A DNA stretch of 64,000 bases from Halomonas meridiana (GTDB lineage Bacteria; Pseudomonadota; Gammaproteobacteria; Pseudomonadales; Halomonadaceae), in NCBI RefSeq assembly GCF_009846525.1, contig NZ_CP024621.1, positions 2,666,001 to 2,730,000 of the forward strand, written 5' to 3'. Within the stretch, counting starts at the first letter, position 1. The number at the start of each line of letters is the position of its first letter. A model generated the notes under the pieces. The model was not told the DNA's origin. It searched no databases and worked only from the letters and a program-made list of their open reading frames with translations. A program made the position numbers and the translations under genes. Positions 1 through 9,487 of this stretch are shown in pieces.

Positions 1-275
1 TACCAGCCGAGTGAAAACATGGTTTCCAGATCGTGACGAGAGTGCACCTGCATGGCGTTCAACGTTTCAGTATCGCTGATCCCCTCTACCGCATTGAGAC
101 GCTCGGTGACCAGTTCTGCCAAGCTCTCGAAGTCACGGGTGCGGGCAATGGCGACTAAGTCGTAACGACCACAGGTAGAGTAGACCTCACTGATCCCCTC
201 TACATCTGCTAGACGCTCGGCCACTGCTTTTACCTGGCCTTTTTCGGTATTGATCAAGATCACTGCGTTCTGCAT
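1..275 (-). CDS. Lrp/AsnC ligand-binding (RAM) domain protein, partial
   Basis: The product is a small stand-alone RAM/Lrp-AsnC ligand-sensing domain without a helix-turn-helix. The translation begins MQNAVILINTEKG and continues through EGISEVYSTCGRYDLVAIAR, the usual beta-alpha-beta pattern of the Lrp effector domain. Such proteins assemble into decameric-type rings that bind amino acids and may partner full-length Lrp regulators. The gene runs off the left edge, so its 3' end is missing (at least 91 codons are present). I chose the ATG at 275 because GAGG lies about 8 bases upstream. An in-frame ATG at 293 would add six residues but has no clear ribosome binding site. The family call is firm; the ligand is unknown. 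Confidence 0.8.
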   Translation of the reverse strand, partial: MQNAVILINTEKGQVKAVAERLADVEGISEVYSTCGRYDLVAIARTRDFESLAELVTERLNAVEGISDTETLNAMQVHSRHDLETMFSLGW

Positions 276-411
276 GGCGCCCTCGTTGCTCATGAAAGGT
301 GGATATCAGGCTACGGGGCGAGTATAGCAGCCTGCGGGGTAGGGCCAAGCGCTGCTCACCTGCGTGGCTAATTGTCGCGCTATTTATAAGGTTATTCGCA
401 CTAATTTTGAG

Positions 412-425
412 CATGCGCTAGCATG
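412..425. promoter_or_regulatory. Short inverted repeat upstream of the HiPIP gene
   Basis: The sequence CATGC-GCTA-GCATG is a perfect 5-bp inverted repeat. It lies about 100 bases before the HiPIP start in the A+T-richer stretch between the divergent Lrp-domain and HiPIP genes. It could be an operator or part of a promoter. No good -35/-10 pair could be fixed around it, so this is only a candidate. Confidence 0.2.
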
Positions 426-527
426 TACCTTAGACCTCCGATTTATAAGACTTGTCGGAGTATTAAGAGGTGGACCACCACCCGATCACCGTAGCAAAAC
501 GTCAGACCGTGACGATAAGGAGACACC

Positions 528-842
528 ATGGCTAATCAGAGCCGTCGTAAGTTCATGCGTAACAGCGTGCTAGGCCTCGCCGCCCTGCCGTTTGGTGCTG
601 GAATCCTGTCGAAGACTGCTTTTGCCCAGGAACTCCCGCGTTTGGATCCCTCCTCACCTACCGCCCAGGCGCTCAACTACGTTGAAGTGGCCAGCGAAGC
701 CAGCGATCACCCTGCTTACGAAGAGGGCGAACTCTGCTCTAACTGCATGTTCTTCAATACCGATACGCAAGGCTGCCAGCTGTTCCCCGAAAACAGTGTC
801 GCCCCGGAAGGTTGGTGCCAATCCTGGACCGCCAAAGCGTAA
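528..842 (+). CDS. hip: High-potential iron-sulfur protein (HiPIP)
   Basis: This is a periplasmic electron carrier with one [4Fe-4S] cluster cycling between 3+ and 2+, used in photosynthetic or respiratory electron transfer. The 104-aa precursor has a twin-arginine signal (SRRKFM at residues 5-10, hydrophobic stretch, AFA cleavage region near residue 33), as expected because HiPIPs are exported folded. The four cluster cysteines are C70, C73, C83 and C97 (CSNC ... GC ... WC), and the conserved buried Tyr (LNYV, residue 51) is present. AAGGAG sits 5 bases before the ATG. It is a single gene, closed by a strong hairpin. In a non-phototroph such as this one appears to be, the partner is probably a cytochrome oxidase branch; that is inference. 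Confidence 0.95.
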   Translation: MANQSRRKFMRNSVLGLAALPFGAGILSKTAFAQELPRLDPSSPTAQALNYVEVASEASDHPAYEEGELCSNCMFFNTDTQGCQLFPENSVAPEGWCQSWTAKA

Positions 843-869
843 TACGCTGTGCCAGCGGTTAAAACGACT

Positions 870-892
870 CACCCCGCGCCTTGCGCGGGGTG
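870..892. terminator. Hairpin terminator between hip and ycgB
   Basis: A perfect 10-bp stem (CACCCCGCGC with GCGCGGGGTG) closes a 3-base loop. It lies between the convergent HiPIP and SpoVR-type genes and could serve both strands. The T-run after it is weak. Confidence 0.65.
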
Positions 893-926
893 ATGACGTT
901 TGAAGACGTATAAAACACGTTCGCCA

Positions 927-2489
927 TCAACTCGCCTCTTTGCTCTCCTCTTCTACCGGCCAGTGGTAGCGTCGTGTCACTTTTCCCTCCTCCATGGACA
1001 CCAAGTGTACGGGGAACCCCCACAGCTGCTGTAAATGGCGAATCACCGGGTATACGCTTCGGCCCAAAGGGCGGCGATTGTCTTGAATATGGTGCAGCGT
1101 CAGCGAGCGATCTCCTCGGATGGCGGCTTCCACCACCTGAATATTGGGCTCGCGAACGGAGAGCGCGTATTGGCTGGAGAGCGCCTCCCGAACACGCTTG
1201 TAGCCCCGATCGTCATGTATCGCGGCGACTTCCAGCGTCTCGGACTGATCATCATCGACGATCAAAAAGAGCTTTAGGTCGCGAATGACTTTGGGGGAGA
1301 GAAACTGCTGAATGAAAGACTCATCCTTGAAGTTGCGCATCGCGAACTCCAGGGTGTCTCGCCAGGGGCTGCCCGCTATGTCGGGGAACCACTCACGATC
1401 TTCCGCCGTCGGCGCGTCACATATCCGCTTAATGTCCATGAAGATGGCAAAACCCAAAGCGTAAGGGTTCAGCCCGCTGTAATAGGGGCTATCGAACCCC
1501 GGCTGGTTGATGACCGCCGCGTGGGACTGCAAGAACTCCAGCATCAGCCCTTCATCCACCTTGCCTTCATCGTATAGCCGGTTCATCAACGTGTAGTGCC
1601 AAAAACATGCCCACCCCTCGTTCATTACCTGCGTTTGCCGCTGCGGGTAGAAGTACTGCGCCAGCTTACGCACGATACGTACGATCTCACGCTGCCAAGG
1701 GGCCAACAGTGGAGCATTCTTTTCGATGAAGTAGAGCAGGTTCTCCTGGGGCTCTGAGGGGTAGCGACCGCCCGTATGCAGTCCCAACGGGTCGTCGTCG
1801 CTGTGCAAGCTACCCGGCAACGGTGCCATGCCAGCCGGCGGCTCGGGGATCGTTCGCCACAGCATGTTGACCTGGGTTTGCAGGTACGCCTCGCGCTCGT
1901 CTTGGCGTTTGGCTTCCTCCTCCGCCGAGATGGGTGATGGCCGCTTGTAGCGGTCTACCCCGTAGTTTTGTAGCGCATGACAGGCATCCAGCAGTTGCTC
2001 GACGGCGTGCACGCCGTGGCGCTCTTCGCACTGCGCGATGTATTTGCGGGCGAATACCAGGTAATCGACGATGGACTCCGCATCGGTCCAAGTGCGGAAT
2101 AAGTAGTTGCCCTTGAAGAAGGAGTTATGACCGTAGCAGGCGTGGGCAATGACCAGCACCTGCATCATCAAAGTATTCTCCTCCATCAAGTAGGCAATGC
2201 AGGGGTTGGAGTTGATCACCAGTTCATAGGCCAGCCCCATTTGTCCCCGTTTATAGGCCTGCTCCACGGCAAGAAACTGCTTCCCGAACGACCAGTGGTG
2301 ATACCCCACCGGCATGCCGACGCTGGCGTAAGCATCCATCATCTGCTCGGTAGTGATGACTTCGATCTGATTGGGATAGGTATCCAGCCGGTACTCATCG
2401 GCGAGCCTGGCGAGTTCCTCGTCGAAGCGCTCCAGCACGCTGAAATTCCAGTCCGACCCAGTGGCGATGGGCTTGCGGGTTACACTCAT
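927..2489 (-). CDS. ycgB: SpoVR/YcgB family protein
   Basis: A SpoVR-family cytosolic protein of about 520 aa, the standard length of E. coli YcgB. Its biochemical activity is not established. In sporulators SpoVR affects cortex formation; in gammaproteobacteria it travels with yeaG/prkA and yeaH, as here. Family blocks visible include YHHWSFGK, the YELVINSNPCIAYLMEEN block and NEGWACFWHYTLM. I chose the ATG at 2489 because GAGGAGG lies 5-6 bases upstream. A GTG at 2510 would overlap the yeaH stop but lacks such a site. The last gene of a minus-strand operon prkA-yeaH-ycgB, probably expressed in starvation or stationary phase by analogy with E. coli. Confidence 0.93.
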   Translation of the reverse strand: MSVTRKPIATGSDWNFSVLERFDEELARLADEYRLDTYPNQIEVITTEQMMDAYASVGMPVGYHHWSFGKQFLAVEQAYKRGQMGLAYELVINSNPCIAYLMEENTLMMQVLVIAHACYGHNSFFKGNYLFRTWTDAESIVDYLVFARKYIAQCEERHGVHAVEQLLDACHALQNYGVDRYKRPSPISAEEEAKRQDEREAYLQTQVNMLWRTIPEPPAGMAPLPGSLHSDDDPLGLHTGGRYPSEPQENLLYFIEKNAPLLAPWQREIVRIVRKLAQYFYPQRQTQVMNEGWACFWHYTLMNRLYDEGKVDEGLMLEFLQSHAAVINQPGFDSPYYSGLNPYALGFAIFMDIKRICDAPTAEDREWFPDIAGSPWRDTLEFAMRNFKDESFIQQFLSPKVIRDLKLFLIVDDDQSETLEVAAIHDDRGYKRVREALSSQYALSVREPNIQVVEAAIRGDRSLTLHHIQDNRRPLGRSVYPVIRHLQQLWGFPVHLVSMEEGKVTRRYHWPVEEESKEAS

Positions 2490-2509
2490 GGCGCCCTCCT
2501 CGACTCGCA

Positions 2510-3799
2510 CTAGCGCTCTTGACTCAAGCGGCGCTTGAATAGCTCACGAAAAACGGGGTAGATATCTCCCGCATCGACGATCTGGCGCATCGCAAACCGC
2601 TCGGGAAACTGTGCTGCTACGGTTTCGTACTCGTGCCACAACGACTGATGATCGTGCGGGGTAATCTCCACGTAGGCGTAATACTGCAGCTGGGGCATCA
2701 ACTGCTTTACCAGCAGATCACGACAGATGTTGGAGTCGTCGTCCCAGTTGTCGCCATCGGATGCCTGCGCCACATACAAATTCCATTGCCCAGCGGGGTA
2801 GCGTTTTTCGATGATTTTATTGACCAGATTCAGTGCGCTGGACACGATGGTGCCGCCGGTTTCGCGAGAGTAGAAGAACTCCTCCTCGTTCACCTCCCTG
2901 GCGGCGGTATGGTGGCGCACGAACACCAACTCCACCTTCTCGTAGTGCTTCTCCAAAAAAAGATAGAGCAGTAAAAAGAAACGCTTGGCGATGTCTTTAT
3001 GGTTCTGTGTCATGGAGCCCGACACGTCCATCACGCAGAACATCACTGCCTGGCTCGACGGCTGTGGCTGAGCAGCCAACTGGTGGTAGCGCAGGTCGTA
3101 GGTATCGATGAAGGGAATGGCGTCGATGCGCTTCTCCAGCCGCTCGATCTCGGCTTTGAGCTCCACGATACGCGCCGGGTTACGCAGCACCGGGTCTTTG
3201 CGCTCCTCGGCCGCTAGCGCCTCTTGCGCCTCTTTCAAAGCACGTTTGATGGGCGCGCGCATGGCGATACGCCGTGCATAGGCTTCGCGCATCGAGCGGG
3301 TAATGCTAATGCGCGAGGGCACGCCATCTCGCGCAAGGCCTGCCCGCACCATTTTGATCTCTTCCAGCGACTTTAGCGGCTTGCGCTGCAAATGGGGCAG
3401 CTCCAAGCCGTCGAACACAAACTCCAAGAACTCTTCACGGCTGAGGGTGAAGGCAAACTCGTCGTTTCCTTCCCCCTGGTTGGAGGCGCCGCCCTCGCCC
3501 GCTCCATTGCCGCCCCCCTGGCCCGCCGGGCGACGAATCTTATCCCCCTCCAGAAACTCCTTATTACCCGGCGAGACGATATTACGCGCCCCGCCCGGCC
3601 CGTGCTGAAACACGGGCTCTGAAATGTCCTTGGCAGGAATCGAAATTTTCTCGCCACGCTCCATGTCGGTGATGGAGCGGCGGTTGACCGCCTCCTCCAC
3701 CGAGCGCTTGATGTGCTTGCGATAACGCTCCAAGAAGCGCTGCCGATTGACCGCGCTCTTGTGCTTAGCGTTAGGTCTGCGATCAATAAAGTAGGTCAT
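2510..3799 (-). CDS. yeaH: YeaH/YhbH family (DUF444) protein with vWA-like fold
   Basis: A 429-aa YeaH-type protein, middle gene of the prkA-yeaH-ycgB operon. The N-terminus [20 protein letters not shown] and the basic [10 protein letters not shown] stretch are typical of the family. A Gly-rich low-complexity segment ([17 protein letters not shown]) follows at about residues 95-110. The C-terminal half has a von Willebrand A-like MIDAS motif, [10 protein letters not shown] (DxSGS), suggesting metal-dependent protein contacts. In E. coli, YeaG and YeaH interact and act together under prolonged nitrogen starvation. Its exact biochemical job is unknown. The stop codon touches the ycgB leader, implying translational coupling. 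Confidence 0.92.
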   Translation of the reverse strand: MTYFIDRRPNAKHKSAVNRQRFLERYRKHIKRSVEEAVNRRSITDMERGEKISIPAKDISEPVFQHGPGGARNIVSPGNKEFLEGDKIRRPAGQGGGNGAGEGGASNQGEGNDEFAFTLSREEFLEFVFDGLELPHLQRKPLKSLEEIKMVRAGLARDGVPSRISITRSMREAYARRIAMRAPIKRALKEAQEALAAEERKDPVLRNPARIVELKAEIERLEKRIDAIPFIDTYDLRYHQLAAQPQPSSQAVMFCVMDVSGSMTQNHKDIAKRFFLLLYLFLEKHYEKVELVFVRHHTAAREVNEEEFFYSRETGGTIVSSALNLVNKIIEKRYPAGQWNLYVAQASDGDNWDDDSNICRDLLVKQLMPQLQYYAYVEITPHDHQSLWHEYETVAAQFPERFAMRQIVDAGDIYPVFRELFKRRLSQER

Positions 3800-3870
3800 T
3801 CGACCTCCTCAACACCTCGATCTTGAGCGCCGACTCTTGGCGCTCTTGTGTGCGGGCCGACAGCGGCCCG

Positions 3871-5793
3871 CTACTGAGACTTACGCACGCGCAGGTACCA
3901 TTCGGAGAGCAGCCGCACCTGTTTTTCGGTATAGCCACGGTCCACCATGCGCGCCACGAAATCCTCGTGCTTTTTTTGATCCGACTTCGACGCTTTGGCG
4001 TTGAACGAGATCACCGGCAACAGCTCTTCGGTGTTGGCAAACATCTTGTGTTCGATGACGCCTTTCAGCTTCTCATACGACTGCCAGCTAGGGTTCATAC
4101 CGTTGTTTTGCGCCCGCGCCCGCAACACGAAGTTCACGACCTCATGGCGGAAATCTTTCGGGTTGGAGATACCCGCCGGTTTCTCGATCTTCTCGAGTTC
4201 CTCGTTCAGCGATTGGCGGTTGAGCAGCTCGCCGGTTTCAGGGTCACGGTACTCCTGGTCTTGAATCCAGAAGTCGGCATAGGTCACATAGCGGTCAAAG
4301 ATGTTCTGACCGTACTCGCTGTAAGACTCGAGATACGCGGTCTGAATCTCTTTGCCGATGAAGTCCACGTAACGCGGGGCCAAAAACTCCTTGATGAAGC
4401 CCAGGTAGCGCTCGAATACTTCGGACGGCAGCTGCTCGCGCTCCAACGCCTGCTCCAACACGTACAGCAGATGCACCGGGTTGGCCGCGACTTCGGTACT
4501 ATCGAAGTTGAACACCTTGGAGAGAATTTTGAAGGCAAAGCGGGTCGAGAGGCCCTGCATGCCCTCGTCTACGCCTGCCGCATCGCGGTACTCCTGGATC
4601 GATTTGGCGCGCGGGTCGGTGTCTTTCAAATTCTCCCCGTCATATACCCGCATCTTGGAGTAGATGCTGGAGTTCTCCGGCACCTTGAGCCGCGACAACA
4701 CCGAGAACTGCGCCAGCATACGCAGCGTATCCGGCGCGCAGGGCGCTGCGTTGAGGGAGGAGTCTTCCAGCAGCTTTTGATAGATCTTGATCTCTTCCGA
4801 CACACGCAGGCAGTAAGGCACCTTGACGATGTAGACGCGGTCCAGGAAAGCCTCGTTGTTACGGTTATTGCGGAACGCCTGCCATTCCGATTCGTTGGAG
4901 TGGGCCAGAATCACGCCATCGAAAGGAATCGCGCCCATGCCTTCCGTGGGGTTGTAGTTGCCCTCTTGGGTGGCGGTCAGCAGCGGGTGAAGCACCTTGA
5001 TGGGTGCCTTGAACATCTCCACGAACTCCATCAGCCCCTGGTTGGCGCGACAAAGCCCGCCTGAGAAACTGTAAGCATCCGGGTCGTCTTGGGAGTAAAG
5101 CTCCAACTGACGAATATCCACCTTACCGACCAGCGACGAGATATCCTGATTGTTCTCGTCCCCCGGCTCGGTTTTGGAGATGGCAATTTGATTCAGCCGT
5201 GACGGATAGAGCCGCACCACGCGGAACTGGGAAATATCGCCGCCGTACTCTTTTAGGCGTTTGGCGGCCCAAGGCGACATGACGCTGCGCAGATAGCGTG
5301 CAGGAATGCCGTACTCTTGTTCCAGCAGCTCGCCATCCTCTTCCGGTGAGAAGAGCCCAAGGGGCGATTCATAGACCGGCGAGCCTTTGATGGCATAGAA
5401 AGGAATGCGCTCCATCAATAGCTTCAGGCGTTCGGCCAACGACGACTTACCGCCGCCGACCGGACCCAGCAAGTAAAGAATCTGCTTGCGCTCTTCGAGC
5501 CCCTGGGCCGCGTGGCGGAAATAAGCCACGATCTGTTCGATGGCCTCTTCCATGCCATGAAACTCGGCGAAGGCAGGATAGCGGCGAATCACCTTGTTCG
5601 AAAAAATGCGTGATAGACGCGGGTCTTTCGCCGTGTCGATCACTTCAGGCTCGCCTATCGCTTCCAGCATGCGCTCGGCGGCGCTGGCATACACCTTAGG
5701 GTCGCGGCGACAAAGCGCCAAGTACTCCTCAAGGCTCATGTCCTCTTGCTGAACGCGGGCAAATCGGTCTTGAACGTGATCAAAGATGCTCAT
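3871..5793 (-). CDS. prkA: PrkA/YeaG family serine protein kinase (AAA+)
   Basis: A 640-aa PrkA protein, essentially the length of E. coli YeaG (644 aa). The N-terminal AAA domain shows Walker A GPVGGGKS at about residues 110-117. The C-terminal PrkA domain resembles eukaryotic-type kinases. Recent work on the family also reports ATP-dependent protease activity, so the kinase name is partly historical. I chose the ATG at 5793 (MSIFDHVQDRF), preceded by CAGGAGAG. The open frame continues 13 codons upstream without support. First gene of the operon with yeaH and ycgB; the promoter should lie in 5794-6000, but no clear sigma-54 or sigma-70 element could be placed there. Confidence 0.94.
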   Translation of the reverse strand: MSIFDHVQDRFARVQQEDMSLEEYLALCRRDPKVYASAAERMLEAIGEPEVIDTAKDPRLSRIFSNKVIRRYPAFAEFHGMEEAIEQIVAYFRHAAQGLEERKQILYLLGPVGGGKSSLAERLKLLMERIPFYAIKGSPVYESPLGLFSPEEDGELLEQEYGIPARYLRSVMSPWAAKRLKEYGGDISQFRVVRLYPSRLNQIAISKTEPGDENNQDISSLVGKVDIRQLELYSQDDPDAYSFSGGLCRANQGLMEFVEMFKAPIKVLHPLLTATQEGNYNPTEGMGAIPFDGVILAHSNESEWQAFRNNRNNEAFLDRVYIVKVPYCLRVSEEIKIYQKLLEDSSLNAAPCAPDTLRMLAQFSVLSRLKVPENSSIYSKMRVYDGENLKDTDPRAKSIQEYRDAAGVDEGMQGLSTRFAFKILSKVFNFDSTEVAANPVHLLYVLEQALEREQLPSEVFERYLGFIKEFLAPRYVDFIGKEIQTAYLESYSEYGQNIFDRYVTYADFWIQDQEYRDPETGELLNRQSLNEELEKIEKPAGISNPKDFRHEVVNFVLRARAQNNGMNPSWQSYEKLKGVIEHKMFANTEELLPVISFNAKASKSDQKKHEDFVARMVDRGYTEKQVRLLSEWYLRVRKSQ

Positions 5794-6004
5794 GGAACTC
5801 TCCTGTGGCCCATCCCCCAGCGCGACCGCCAAGCCAATACCCCAGGCGGCGTGCTATTTGAGGTGTCGCTCTATCAGCGTAGTCAGCATTAGCAAAAAGT
5901 GATGACATCACCTTCAACGCAGCGCATCTGACCGCTGAGATAAACCTATGAGCATCGGAGGAGAGCTTTAGTTGCGTTGAATTCTACAGAGCACTACAAC
6001 GCAA

Positions 6005-6027
6005 CACGCCACCGCAGCGGTGGCGTG
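6005..6027 (-). terminator. Hairpin terminator after the threonine aldolase gene
   Basis: A perfect 10-bp stem (CACGCCACCG with CGGTGGCGTG) and a 3-base loop lie about 25 bases past the aldolase stop codon. The T-rich tail in the reading direction is weak, so this is a probable rather than certain intrinsic terminator. Confidence 0.6.
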
Positions 6028-6052
6028 CAGGCGGTCCAAGAGCCGCATCGAG

Positions 6053-7111
6053 CTAGGCAGCGGGGGGCTGCTCCAGCACCTCTTTGACGTCGGCCAATAG
6101 CTGGTCGAGTAATTCAACGGTGGTGTTCCACGCGCACACAAAACGCGCTCCGCCAGCGCCGATGAAGGTGTAAAACGTCCACCCTTTGGTTTTCAACGCT
6201 TCGATGGCGTGAGGCGGCAATTCAACGAACACGCTGTTCGCCTGGGTGGGGAACATCAGCGAGACACCCGGCAGCGCCTGCAGCCCCTCTGATAGATAGC
6301 GTGCCATGGCGTTGGCATGTTCGGCGTTGGTCAGCCACGCACCGCTCTCCAACAACCCCAGCCACGGCGCAGAGACATAGCGCATTTTCGACGCCAACTG
6401 CCCCGCCTGCTTGCAGCGGTAGGAGAAGTCTTCCGCCAGCTCGCGATTGAAGAATAGGATCGCCTCGCCAAACGCCAAGCCGTTTTTGGTGCCCGAGAAG
6501 CACAGGGCATCGACCCCTACCTGCCAAGTCAACTCGGCAGGCGAAGCGTTCAAACTGGCGCAGGCGTTGGCAAACCGCGCTCCGTCCATGTGCAGACGCA
6601 AATCATGCTTGTCCGCCATGGCGCGAATGGCCAACAGCTCCTCACGGGAGTAAACGGTGCCGACTTCGGTGGCCTGGGTGAGCGAGACGACTTTCGGTTT
6701 CGGATAGTGAATGTCGCTGCGCTTGGTGACCAGCGCTTCGATCCCTTTGGGGGTCAGCTTGCCATTCGCCCCCGGGGAGGTCAGCAGCTTCGCGCCGTTC
6801 GAGAAGAACTCAGGGCCGCCGCACTCGTCGGTTTCGATATGCGCCAGCTCATGACAAATCACGCTGTGGTAGCTGCGCCCCATCGCCGAGAGCGCCAGTG
6901 AATTGGCTGCAGTGCCGTTGAACACGAAAAACACGTCGCAGTCGTAGTCGAACATTTCCCGAAAACGGTCGGCGGCGCGGGCGGTCCAGCGATCGTTACC
7001 ATAGGCGAGATCGTCCGCCTGATTGGCTTCGAGTAAGTACTGCATTGCCTCCGGGCAGATACCGGAGGTGTTATCACTGGCTAAAAATCGTGGGGTACAC
7101 TCCGAGGGCAT
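6053..7111 (-). CDS. ltaE: Low-specificity L-threonine aldolase (PLP enzyme)
   Basis: The enzyme cleaves L-threonine or L-allo-threonine to glycine and acetaldehyde with pyridoxal phosphate. The 352-aa length and fold-type I motifs fit the threonine aldolase/beta-eliminating lyase family: N-terminal FLASDNTSGICPE, the cofactor-phosphate region FVFNGTAAN (residues 63-70), the Asp-bearing strand LHMDGARF (D176) and the Schiff-base lysine in CFSGTKNGL (K209). AGGA lies about 9 bases before the ATG. It is a single gene closed by a hairpin. An imperfect upstream repeat could be its operator. The split between strict L-threonine and low-specificity subtypes cannot be made from sequence alone. Confidence 0.9.
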   Translation of the reverse strand: MPSECTPRFLASDNTSGICPEAMQYLLEANQADDLAYGNDRWTARAADRFREMFDYDCDVFFVFNGTAANSLALSAMGRSYHSVICHELAHIETDECGGPEFFSNGAKLLTSPGANGKLTPKGIEALVTKRSDIHYPKPKVVSLTQATEVGTVYSREELLAIRAMADKHDLRLHMDGARFANACASLNASPAELTWQVGVDALCFSGTKNGLAFGEAILFFNRELAEDFSYRCKQAGQLASKMRYVSAPWLGLLESGAWLTNAEHANAMARYLSEGLQALPGVSLMFPTQANSVFVELPPHAIEALKTKGWTFYTFIGAGGARFVCAWNTTVELLDQLLADVKEVLEQPPAA

Positions 7112-7173
7112 GACGATAATCCTTTTGTCTGGCGGTCGTGCGGCGCAGGCTGGGTGCCACCCGCGCCTTAAAT

Positions 7174-7198
7174 CCCTAACGTGGCTTAGTGGTTAGGG
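7174..7198. promoter_or_regulatory. Inverted repeat upstream of the aldolase gene
   Basis: CCCTAAC and GTTAGGG are perfect inverted copies separated by 11 bases, about 65 bases upstream of the aldolase start and downstream of the fadH stop. It may be an operator or a weak fadH terminator. No regulator for it is visible nearby. Confidence 0.25.
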
Positions 7199-7251
7199 TG
7201 ATTCATCAGTCTATCGCCATTTTGCCGTCAACGTCACGCCCCCAATGAGCG

Positions 7252-9273
7252 TTACAGCGACGCCGCCAACCGTGTGCCTTGATCGATGGCGCGCTTGGCA
7301 TCCAGTTCGGCCGCTTCCGCAGCGCCACCAATCACATGCACGCGCCCGCCCACCTGTTGCAGCGGGGTCATCAGGTCACGCACGGACTCTTGTCCCGCGC
7401 ATACCACGATGGTGTCCACCTCGATCACCTGCTCTTGTCCGTCGCGGCGAATGTGCAAACCGGCATCATCGATACGTACGTACTCGCAGCCAGTCAGTGT
7501 TTCTACGCCGCGCTGCTTGAGCGAGGCGCGGTGTACCCAGCCCGTGGTCTTGCCCAGGTTTTTGCCCGGCTTAGAGCTTTTCCGCTGCAGCATCACGATA
7601 CTGCGCGGTGAACGCGGCGGCTGCGGTGCTTTCAAACCGCCCCGCTCGCCCACTGCCAAATCCACGCCCCACTCGTCGCACCATGCGGCCACCTCCATGG
7701 CGGGGTGCCCTTCATGGGAAAGCAACTCAGAGACATCGAAACCAATGCCTCCCGCGCCGATCACCGCCACGCGCTTGCCCACCCGCTCAGGCTGCTCGAT
7801 GGCATCGGCGTAGCTCAGCACGCTGGGGTGGTTAGCGCCGGGTAGCGTCAACTCACGGGGCACGACCCCCGTGGCCATCACGATCTCATCGAAATCGGCC
7901 AACGCCTCTGCGGTGGCGTCGGTATTCAGCCGCACATCGACGGCATGTTTCTTCAGCATCACTCGGAAGTAGCGCAGGGTTTCATTGAACTCCTCTTTGC
8001 CCGGAATTTTACGGGCATAATTGAACTGCCCACCCAGCTCGGCGCGACGCTCGAAAAGCACCACGGCGTGCCCACGGCTGGCCGCTGCCACCGCCGTGGC
8101 CAACCCCGCCGGGCCGCCGCCAACGACCGCCACCCGCTTGGGCGTTTGCGCCGGTGCCAGGGAAATCTCGGTTTCGTGGCAAGCGCGGGGGTTGACCAAG
8201 CACGAGGTCAGCTTGCCCATGAAGGTGTGATCTAGGCAGGCTTGGTTGCAGGCGATGCAGGTATTAATTTCCTCCGACAAGCCGGCCTCGGCTTTACGCA
8301 CCCACTCCGGGTCCGCCAAAAACGGACGCGCCATCGACACCATATCCGCATGGCCGTCTGCCAGTACCCGCTCGGCCACCTCCGGCATATTGATGCGGTT
8401 GGTGGTGATCAGCGGAATCGACAGCGCCGTGCGCATGCGTCGGCTAACCTCGGTAAACGCCGCCCGTGGCACGCTGGTGACAATGGTGGGCACCCGCGCC
8501 TCGTGCCAGCCAATGCCGGTATTGATGACGTTCGCGCCAGCGGCTTCAATGGCCTGGCCCAGCTGTACGACCTCGTCCCAGGAGCTGCCCTCTTCCACCA
8601 AATCGATCATCGAGAGGCGGAAGATCAGTAGGAAACGTTCGCCAACGGCCTGACGAATACGCTTGACAATCTCAACCGGGAAGCGCATACGCCGCTCGAA
8701 ATCGCCACCCCAGTCGTCGTCACGCTGGTTGGTGCGGCGGCAAATAAACTGGTTGATCAAATAGCCTTCCGAGCCCATCACCTCAACGCCGTCGTAGCCC
8801 GCCTGCTGGGCGAGCGTAGCGCAGCGAACATAGTCGGTAATTTGCTGCTCGACGTCGTCACTGGAGAGCGCCCGAGGGGTAAAGGGATTGATCGGCGCTT
8901 GCAACGCCGACGGCGCGACCAGCTCGGGGGAGTAGGCGTAGCGCCCAGCATGTAAAATCTGCATGCACAAATGGCCACCTTCGGCGTGAACCGCTTCGAC
9001 CACTTGGCGATGCGCCGCGACCTGCGACGCATCCGTCAGCGCGTTGGCGCCCTGAAAGACCGCCCCTTCGGGGTTCGGCGCAATGCCGCCCGTGACGATC
9101 AAGCTTACCCCTGCACGCGCCCGCTCTGCATAGAACGCCGCCAAGCGCTCGAAGCCGTTCGGCGCTTCTTCCAGATTGGTGTGCATGGACCCCATCAAGA
9201 CGCGGTTGGGCAGCGTCAAGTGGCCGACGGTCAGCGGACGAAACAGATGCGGATAAGCTGGCGCTGGGTGCAT
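7252..9273 (-). CDS. fadH: NADPH-dependent 2,4-dienoyl-CoA reductase
   Basis: FadH reduces 2,4-dienoyl-CoA intermediates so that polyunsaturated fatty acids can enter beta-oxidation. The 673-aa protein matches the E. coli enzyme (672 aa). An N-terminal old-yellow-enzyme FMN barrel spans about residues 1-330. A [4Fe-4S] cluster motif C-x2-C-x3-C-x11-C follows at about residues 339-358, then an FAD/NADPH domain with VAVVGGGPAG near residue 385 and a second nucleotide fold VAVIGAGGIGFD. I chose the ATG at 9273, 7 bases after AAAGGAG, over the adjacent GTG at 9276. It is a single gene, separated from the divergent DMT transporter by about 210 bases that must hold both promoters. Confidence 0.95.
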   Translation of the reverse strand: MHPAPAYPHLFRPLTVGHLTLPNRVLMGSMHTNLEEAPNGFERLAAFYAERARAGVSLIVTGGIAPNPEGAVFQGANALTDASQVAAHRQVVEAVHAEGGHLCMQILHAGRYAYSPELVAPSALQAPINPFTPRALSSDDVEQQITDYVRCATLAQQAGYDGVEVMGSEGYLINQFICRRTNQRDDDWGGDFERRMRFPVEIVKRIRQAVGERFLLIFRLSMIDLVEEGSSWDEVVQLGQAIEAAGANVINTGIGWHEARVPTIVTSVPRAAFTEVSRRMRTALSIPLITTNRINMPEVAERVLADGHADMVSMARPFLADPEWVRKAEAGLSEEINTCIACNQACLDHTFMGKLTSCLVNPRACHETEISLAPAQTPKRVAVVGGGPAGLATAVAAASRGHAVVLFERRAELGGQFNYARKIPGKEEFNETLRYFRVMLKKHAVDVRLNTDATAEALADFDEIVMATGVVPRELTLPGANHPSVLSYADAIEQPERVGKRVAVIGAGGIGFDVSELLSHEGHPAMEVAAWCDEWGVDLAVGERGGLKAPQPPRSPRSIVMLQRKSSKPGKNLGKTTGWVHRASLKQRGVETLTGCEYVRIDDAGLHIRRDGQEQVIEVDTIVVCAGQESVRDLMTPLQQVGGRVHVIGGAAEAAELDAKRAIDQGTRLAASL

Positions 9274-9487
9274 CACGGCGCTCCTTTAATGTTATTGAAA
9301 CGGCTAGCCATTCGTATTCAAACAAGCGTATGACATAGCGAGTTCGACGTACAGACTTTTAGCCGCCCCGTGGGGCTGCTCTTTGGTATAGCTCAGCGGT
9401 TTGCCCAACGCCTTCCCCTTGCTCATCGCGGCAAAGCGCGTCACATTAACCGGCTAACGATAAGGGACTGTTTTAAGGGAACGTGCT

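Noticed and set aside
3823..5064. A 413-codon plus-strand open frame opposite prkA
   Set aside because: It is antisense to a complete, motif-bearing prkA gene; its Val/Leu/His/Arg-rich translation is typical of the mirror frame of G+C-rich genes and has no ribosome site.
9360..9420. tRNA-like stretch containing GGTATAGCTCAGCGG
   Set aside because: It resembles a D-arm, but no acceptor, anticodon or T-arm pairing could be built around it.
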